In this document: positions 14,177-17,503 of the stretch, in pieces | How positions within the stretch are numbered: the stretch's first letter is position 1 | Layout of the letters: each line of letters opens with the position of its first letter | Source: Oscillospiraceae bacterium | Lineage (GTDB): Bacteria > Bacillota_A > Clostridia > Oscillospirales > Oscillospiraceae | Assembly: GCA_017381835.1 (NCBI GenBank) | Contig: JAFOBK010000284.1 | Coordinates: 1 to 17,503, forward strand | DNA length: 17,503 nucleotides | Reading direction: 5' to 3' | The notes under the pieces: model-generated | Told to the model about the DNA's origin: nothing | Seen by the model: the letters and a program-made list of their open reading frames with translations, nothing else | The model's database searches: none | Position numbers and translations under genes: made by a program

Positions 14177-14674
14177 TCATTCTTCGCCCTCTATGGCTTT
14201 CCGCAATTTCTGCAGCGCCCGCTTTTCAATGCGGGAAATATAGCTGCGGCTGATGCCGGTGACTTCAGATACCTCCCGCTGGCGCATGGGTGGATTGCCA
14301 CGCAAGCCATAGCGCAGCTGCACCACTTCCCGCTCCTGATCTGTCAGCACCCTCTGTAGCGCCTCTCTCAGCTGATGAATCTGCTCCCGGGTACTGATCC
14401 GCTCCAGCAGATCCATATCCTCTGCCACCACATCCATCAGCGACAAGGCTGCGCCATCGGCTCCTGTTTCAATATAGTCGGACAACGATACATCCTGGGC
14501 ACTTTTCCGCTGGCTGCGGAAGTACATTAGGATTTCATTTTCTGCGCATCTGGCCGCATAGGTAGCCAGCCTGGCTCCTTTTGAGGCATCAAAGGTCGAA
14601 ATTCCCTTGATCAATCCGATCGTGCCAATGGAAATCAAATCCTCCTGATCGGCCGACTGTGCATAATACTTCTT
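14177..14674 (-). CDS. sigK: SigK-type sporulation sigma factor, C-terminal segment of a split gene
   Basis: About 165 codons of a late mother-cell sigma factor. Frame and homology begin at KKYYAQSADQEDLISIGTIG and run through GARLATYAARCAENEILMYF (region 2, -10 recognition) and KSAQDVSLSD to a region 4 helix-turn-helix, QREVSEVTGISRSYISRIEK. AARC and the DVSL segment favour SigK over SigE. Region 1.2 and the start of region 2 are missing, and no proper start codon exists; a TTG at 14638 after AGGAGG is internal. Upstream of 14674 the sigma sequence stops and the recombinase frame takes over, as in skin elements. An intact protein would require excision joining this to an N-terminal half beyond the window. 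Confidence 0.85.
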   Translation of the reverse strand, partial: KKYYAQSADQEDLISIGTIGLIKGISTFDASKGARLATYAARCAENEILMYFRSQRKSAQDVSLSDYIETGADGAALSLMDVVAEDMDLLERISTREQIHQLREALQRVLTDQEREVVQLRYGLRGNPPMRQREVSEVTGISRSYISRIEKRALQKLRKAIEGEE

Positions 14675-16302
14675 GAAGAGTTGATGCTTGCAGATGGGTT
14701 ATGAGGCGAGTAAATCGACTCATATCTATGCCCTAATTTGAGAATAATCTCTAAATGGATCTCTTCTTTGGTGCTTTCTTTCTTCACGATGACCTTATCC
14801 AGGATAGTCGCCACCAGTGCGGTATTGATACCATCTGTGAAGCTCAGCTCCTTGTCCAATTTTCGGCGAATGGCATCCACATCCATATCCTGAGAACCGG
14901 CCTTGATCTGCTCCTGCTGAATCGCTGCCAACTGCGATTCCTGGTTTTTCAGCTGAACATTCAATGCGTCATTGTGCTCTTTGAATTCGAGGGTGGTGAT
15001 TGCACCGGCGATATGCAGATCCAGCAGCCGGTCTTTCTTGACCTTCGTAGCTGCGATCTCCCCTTCTGCATACGCGATCATTTTCTCAAAATCCACTTCT
15101 TTGGGTACACGGGTCAATACCTTCACCAACGCATCGATGATCGCCTGTTTGTCTTTCATCATCTTAGTGAAAATTTCCGCTAAGATCCTGTCCAGTTCCT
15201 CACTGCGAACCTGCGGTGCAGAGCAAGCTGCCCTACCCTTCTGCCGGTAGACCTTGCACTGCCAGACCTCCTTGTCCCCTGCTGCACTTTTCAGCACCTG
15301 CCGATGAAAGGTAGTACCGTGTTCTTCGCAGATAATTTTTGTGCTGTACGGATAACGATTGTGATAGGATGCACCGCTGCTCTTTGACATCATTTCCTTT
15401 CTCCTCTCTTTGTAAAGGGCGTTTGCCCGATCCCATAGCTCCTCACTAACAATGGCAGGGATGCTGGGGTCCGGGTACATGACCCATTCGCTTTCATCCA
15501 GAAAAGCCTTTTTCTTGGTGCGGTAGTCCAGGTTTTGCGTTTTGTTTCCGCAGTACCAACCCTTATATTTAGGATTCTCAAGCATGTGCCGAATGGTCAA
15601 CACATTGAAGGCATTGCCCTCCCGACTGGTATAGCCCATCTCGAAGAGTTTCTGAGAGATCTTGCGTGTACCCAATCGGTGGTTCGCGTACAAATCAAAG
15701 ATAATCCGCACGATCTCAGCTTCCTCCTCATTAATCGTCAGTACGCAATCCTTTTTATCGTAACCATAGAGCCTGTCATTGCCCAACACATGGCCGTTTT
15801 TAATCGCCTGCCGAAAGCCAAATTTCAAACGCTCAGACAACTTACGCACTTCGTCCTGTGCAACGCCTGCCATGATAACAAGGCGGAACTCGCTGTCTGT
15901 ATCCAAAGTGTTGATATTATCGTTCTGGAAAAACACACCTACATTGTGTTCCAGCAGTTCCTGAGTGTACTTAATACTGTCCAGGGTAGAACGGGAAAAT
16001 CGTGATATCTCTTTCGTAATGATAAAATCAAAAAGTCCTGCCTTGGCATCCCGGATCATGCGGTTAAAATCATCGCGCTTCTTTGTACTGGTACCGGAGA
16101 TGCCTTCATCAATGTATCCCGGCACAAATGTCCAGTTGGGTTTACTCTTGATCAGTTCGGTGTAGTATTGCACTTGGTTTTCCAGAGAGTTTAACTGTTC
16201 GTCTTGATCTGTAGATACACGGGCATAGAATGTCACACGCAAGGGAAGGTCGAAAAATGACCTTCCCATACGCATTTCAGCCCGAATTCTGCGTATGTCC
16301 AT
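14635..16302 (-). CDS. Large serine recombinase (SpoIVCA-like, skin-type excisionase)
   Basis: A 555-residue site-specific recombinase. The catalytic resolvase domain has Ser30 in YARVSTDQDEQ and the arginine block ISRFSRSTLD (99-108). The recombinase DNA-binding domain follows (about 165-300), with GYDKKD and NPKYKGWYCGN. Then comes a zinc-ribbon region with Cys324 (IICEEHG), Cys348 (WQCKV) and Cys360 (ACSAP), and a long coiled coil (about 385-470). The frame is open to 16395, but AAAGGAGG lies 6 bases before the ATG at 16302. It adjoins the cut end of sigK in the same direction, as expected for the enzyme that excises the intervening element. Its last 13 or so codons lie inside sigK-derived sequence, so its C-terminus differs before and after excision. 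Confidence 0.92.
   Translation of the reverse strand: MDIRRIRAEMRMGRSFFDLPLRVTFYARVSTDQDEQLNSLENQVQYYTELIKSKPNWTFVPGYIDEGISGTSTKKRDDFNRMIRDAKAGLFDFIITKEISRFSRSTLDSIKYTQELLEHNVGVFFQNDNINTLDTDSEFRLVIMAGVAQDEVRKLSERLKFGFRQAIKNGHVLGNDRLYGYDKKDCVLTINEEEAEIVRIIFDLYANHRLGTRKISQKLFEMGYTSREGNAFNVLTIRHMLENPKYKGWYCGNKTQNLDYRTKKKAFLDESEWVMYPDPSIPAIVSEELWDRANALYKERRKEMMSKSSGASYHNRYPYSTKIICEEHGTTFHRQVLKSAAGDKEVWQCKVYRQKGRAACSAPQVRSEELDRILAEIFTKMMKDKQAIIDALVKVLTRVPKEVDFEKMIAYAEGEIAATKVKKDRLLDLHIAGAITTLEFKEHNDALNVQLKNQESQLAAIQQEQIKAGSQDMDVDAIRRKLDKELSFTDGINTALVATILDKVIVKKESTKEEIHLEIILKLGHRYESIYSPHNPSASINSSRSIMHSRPIRRI
14660..14690. other. Inferred recombination junction (att site) of the skin-like element
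   Basis: SigK similarity is clear through KKYY (codons at 14674-14663) and gone upstream of LFKK. The crossover therefore lies at about 14669-14680. The exact core cannot be fixed without the partner site, which is outside the window. Confidence 0.45.
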
Positions 16303-16468
16303 CTGCTTCCTCCTTTCTGTCGGCATCATGGTAGCAGAAGAATTCCGGCCAGCCCAATGTGTCAAGGATATTACATCTTGCCTTATCATGTACATCCTGT
16401 GTGATCAAATTATCATCTTTAAGGGTTTGCAACAGCACGCACAGAATATCCTGTTTCAAATTCATCAT
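16277..16468 (-). CDS. Small ORF ahead of the recombinase, unknown function
   Basis: 63 residues beginning MMNLKQDILCVLLQTLKDDN, followed by LITQDVHDKARCNIL and WPEFFCYHDADRK. The helical LKDDNLIT..V.DKAR pattern resembles the short SHOCT-like segments (leucine, then 'linker, E/D..Y..AK'). Small ORFs of this kind are often found just before serine recombinases in Clostridia; this is recollection, not a search. CGAGGTGA lies 7 bases before the first of two ATGs. It overlaps the recombinase start by 26 bases, which suggests coupled translation and a regulatory or accessory role in excision. Confidence 0.6.
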   Translation of the reverse strand: MMNLKQDILCVLLQTLKDDNLITQDVHDKARCNILDTLGWPEFFCYHDADRKEEADGHTQNSG

Positions 16469-16589
16469 CCACTGTCACCTCGTTTTACCATATGAATTCT
16501 CTCTCCCCATCTTTCCTGTTAGCGGATCCACGCTGTCCCATATACAATGAAAAAGCACACTGACAGTATGGAAATAAAGCGATGATAAT

Positions 16590-16606
16590 CTTGCCATTTC
16601 GGCAAG
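16590..16606. other. Hairpin in the recombinase leader
   Basis: CTTGCC (16590-16595) pairs with GGCAAG (16601-16606) around ATTTC, flanked by AAAGC/GCTTT (16576-16580, 16609-16613). A T5 run follows on the plus strand, which makes it a plausible plus-strand terminator. On the minus strand it would lie in the recombinase leader. No plus-strand gene was found for it to end. Confidence 0.5.
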
Positions 16607-16637
16607 GGGCTTTTTAAGAAATTATGTCAACCTGTAG

Positions 16638-16666
16638 GGTATAGGTTAATCCATTAATAAATCCAA
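16638..16666 (-). promoter_or_regulatory. Candidate promoter for the small ORF/recombinase unit
   Basis: On the minus strand TTGGAT (16666-16661), a 17-base spacer and TATACC (16643-16638). The transcript would have a leader of about 160 bases before the small ORF, containing the 16590-16606 hairpin. Confidence 0.45.
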
Positions 16667-16685
16667 ATACAAGTACCCCCTAAAT

Positions 16686-16730
16686 GACAACAAAGAAGGA
16701 ATCGAGCATTACGATTCCTTCTTTGCTGTC
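16686..16730 (-). terminator. Long inverted repeat at the end of the LacI gene
   Basis: A 19-bp stem with one mismatch (16686-16704 with 16712-16730) around 7 bases. It overlaps the LacI stop codon (16711-16709) and its last codons. TTTGTTGTCATTT follows on the minus strand, a weak T tract, so it is a likely terminator. Confidence 0.65.
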
Positions 16731-17503
16731 GTTTGTCTGGCCACCAAGGACACGGGGAATATAAACTTGCCGCCAGTCATACCGGTCAGTTCATTATTCA
16801 CGATCAGCTCCACCGCTTTTTCAACCATTTCCTTTATTGGCTGACAAATCGTGGTGAGCTCCGGCGATAATAGGGATGCAAAAGTAATATCATCGAAGCC
16901 AATTAACTGCACCGTATCCGGCACGGCGATTTTTCGCTTATGAAGTACTTTGTAGGTAGAAATCGCTACGATGTCATTACAGGCAATGATGCCATCCACA
17001 TCCGGAAACTCTTTTAAAAGTTTCTCTGTCATGGCGATACCCTGATTAAAATCATAGTCACACTCTACTGTTCGCTCGGGAATATCACGTTCTCTGCACA
17101 CATCCAAGTAACCTTGGTAACGGGCACGGGCGCTGTATCGGTATTGAGGGCCTTTGATACAGACAATCTTTTTACATCCGTTCTCAATCAGATGCTCCAT
17201 AGCCATTCGGCCGCCTTCGTAATAGTCGCAGAAGACACAGGCTTCCACATTCGCACCATAAAGCATGGCATCCAAAGCAACTACAGGAATCGGGCATTTG
17301 TTGATGATCTCCCGCACATATTCACTGCAGGAAGCGATGATAATGGCATCCGCATTCATGCTCACAAGCATTTGTACTGCGGCTTTTTCTTTTTCCGGGT
17401 CATAACCCGTATTGCACAGAAACGGGCGATAGCCATGTTGGAGCGCCATTGTATCTATATGGGCAGCCAATTCTGTAAAGTAGGGATTGCGAATGGACGG
17501 AAC
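16709..17503 (-). CDS. LacI/PurR family transcriptional regulator (N-terminus outside window)
   Basis: 264 codons, open to the window edge; the first visible residues, VPSIRNPYFTELAAHIDTMA, are the usual start of the sugar-binding core in this family. Next come HGYRPFLCNTGYDPEKE, MLVSMNADAIII, VVALD, GCKKIVCIKGP, GIIACNDIVAISTYKVLHKR and LIGFDDITFASLLSPELTT, all in the expected order. The N-terminal helix-turn-helix lies beyond 17503, so the true start is not visible. Such proteins bind an operator and release it on binding a small molecule, usually a sugar or nucleobase; the ligand is unknown. It lies within the sigK-interrupting element as cargo, and no sugar-use genes are visible here. Confidence 0.92.
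   Translation of the reverse strand, partial: VPSIRNPYFTELAAHIDTMALQHGYRPFLCNTGYDPEKEKAAVQMLVSMNADAIIIASCSEYVREIINKCPIPVVALDAMLYGANVEACVFCDYYEGGRMAMEHLIENGCKKIVCIKGPQYRYSARARYQGYLDVCRERDIPERTVECDYDFNQGIAMTEKLLKEFPDVDGIIACNDIVAISTYKVLHKRKIAVPDTVQLIGFDDITFASLLSPELTTICQPIKEMVEKAVELIVNNELTGMTGGKFIFPVSLVARQTTAKKES

Larger units (their letters stand above)
16469..16708. other. Non-coding region between the recombinase unit and the LacI gene
   Basis: 240 bases with no convincing gene. Contents listed separately: a minus-strand promoter (16638-16666), a hairpin (16590-16606) and the start of an inverted repeat (16686-16730). A partial inverted repeat AACCT...AGGTT (16629-16647) overlaps the promoter and might be a regulator site. 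Confidence 0.6.
14675..17503. mobile_element. Skin-like intervening element interrupting sigK (one end)
   Basis: Visible cargo is the serine recombinase, a small ORF ahead of it and a LacI-family regulator, all on the minus strand. The element starts at the sigK junction and runs off the window. The alternative is an ordinary integrative element that happened to use sigK as its target; the test is whether the N-terminal half of sigK lies at the other end in the same orientation. Confidence 0.65.

Noticed and set aside
14177..14638. Sigma fragment as a complete short sigma factor starting at TTG 14638
   Set aside because: Clear sigma sequence continues upstream of the TTG to KKYY, and region 1.2 and the start of region 2 are missing, so this is a truncated exon.

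Overview
The window looks like chromosome from a spore-forming gut Clostridium relative (Firmicutes, probably Oscillospiraceae/Ruminococcaceae). This is inferred from strong AGGAGG-type ribosome sites, TTGACA/TATAAT promoters, an ECF vitamin transporter, a SigK-like sporulation sigma factor and the style of the proteins. No rRNA or other firm taxonomic marker is present.

Layout. 1-4491: the 3' end of an ECF transporter S component, an uncharacterised membrane protein (minus), a flavin reductase-like gene followed by gpsA (minus), and a plus-strand operon of a short YitT-like membrane protein with azlC and azlD. 4531-6886: a divergent pair, a PlsC-like acyltransferase with a C-terminal zinc ribbon (minus) and a membrane-anchored alpha/beta hydrolase (plus), each with a good promoter. 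6919-12738: a tightly packed minus-strand four-gene unit read in the order TIR/transmembrane/beta-propeller protein, transmembrane/TrkA-N/RyR-like protein, ArsC/Spx-like thiol protein, Nudix hydrolase. A consensus-like promoter lies in front and a terminator behind. It could be a nucleotide-signalling or defence operon.

12739-13860: a small AT-rich islet. It holds an SF0329-like gene and then two tandem copies of a roughly 130-nt structured element, each ending in a strong hairpin terminator. The two copies share junction sequences and helices while the bases within the helices differ in a compensatory way, which is the mark of a conserved RNA. The same 11-base word ACTTTAGATAT precedes the gene and each RNA copy. 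13856-14113: two minus-strand tRNA genes, Trp (CCA anticodon) and a CAU-anticodon tRNA, behind a perfect TTGACA-17-TATAAT promoter.

14177-17503: the C-terminal part of a SigK-type sigma factor, cut off exactly where a large serine recombinase gene abuts it. This is the architecture of the sigK-interrupting skin elements of Bacillus and Clostridioides. The recombinase, a small ORF overlapping its start and a LacI-family regulator (its N-terminus beyond the window) belong to the intervening element. The N-terminal half of sigK should lie outside the window.

The most promising unexplained items are the paired covarying RNA elements with their repeated box, the TIR-RyR-Nudix operon, and the skin-like interruption of sigK, in which the recombinase stop codon lies inside sigK-derived sequence.
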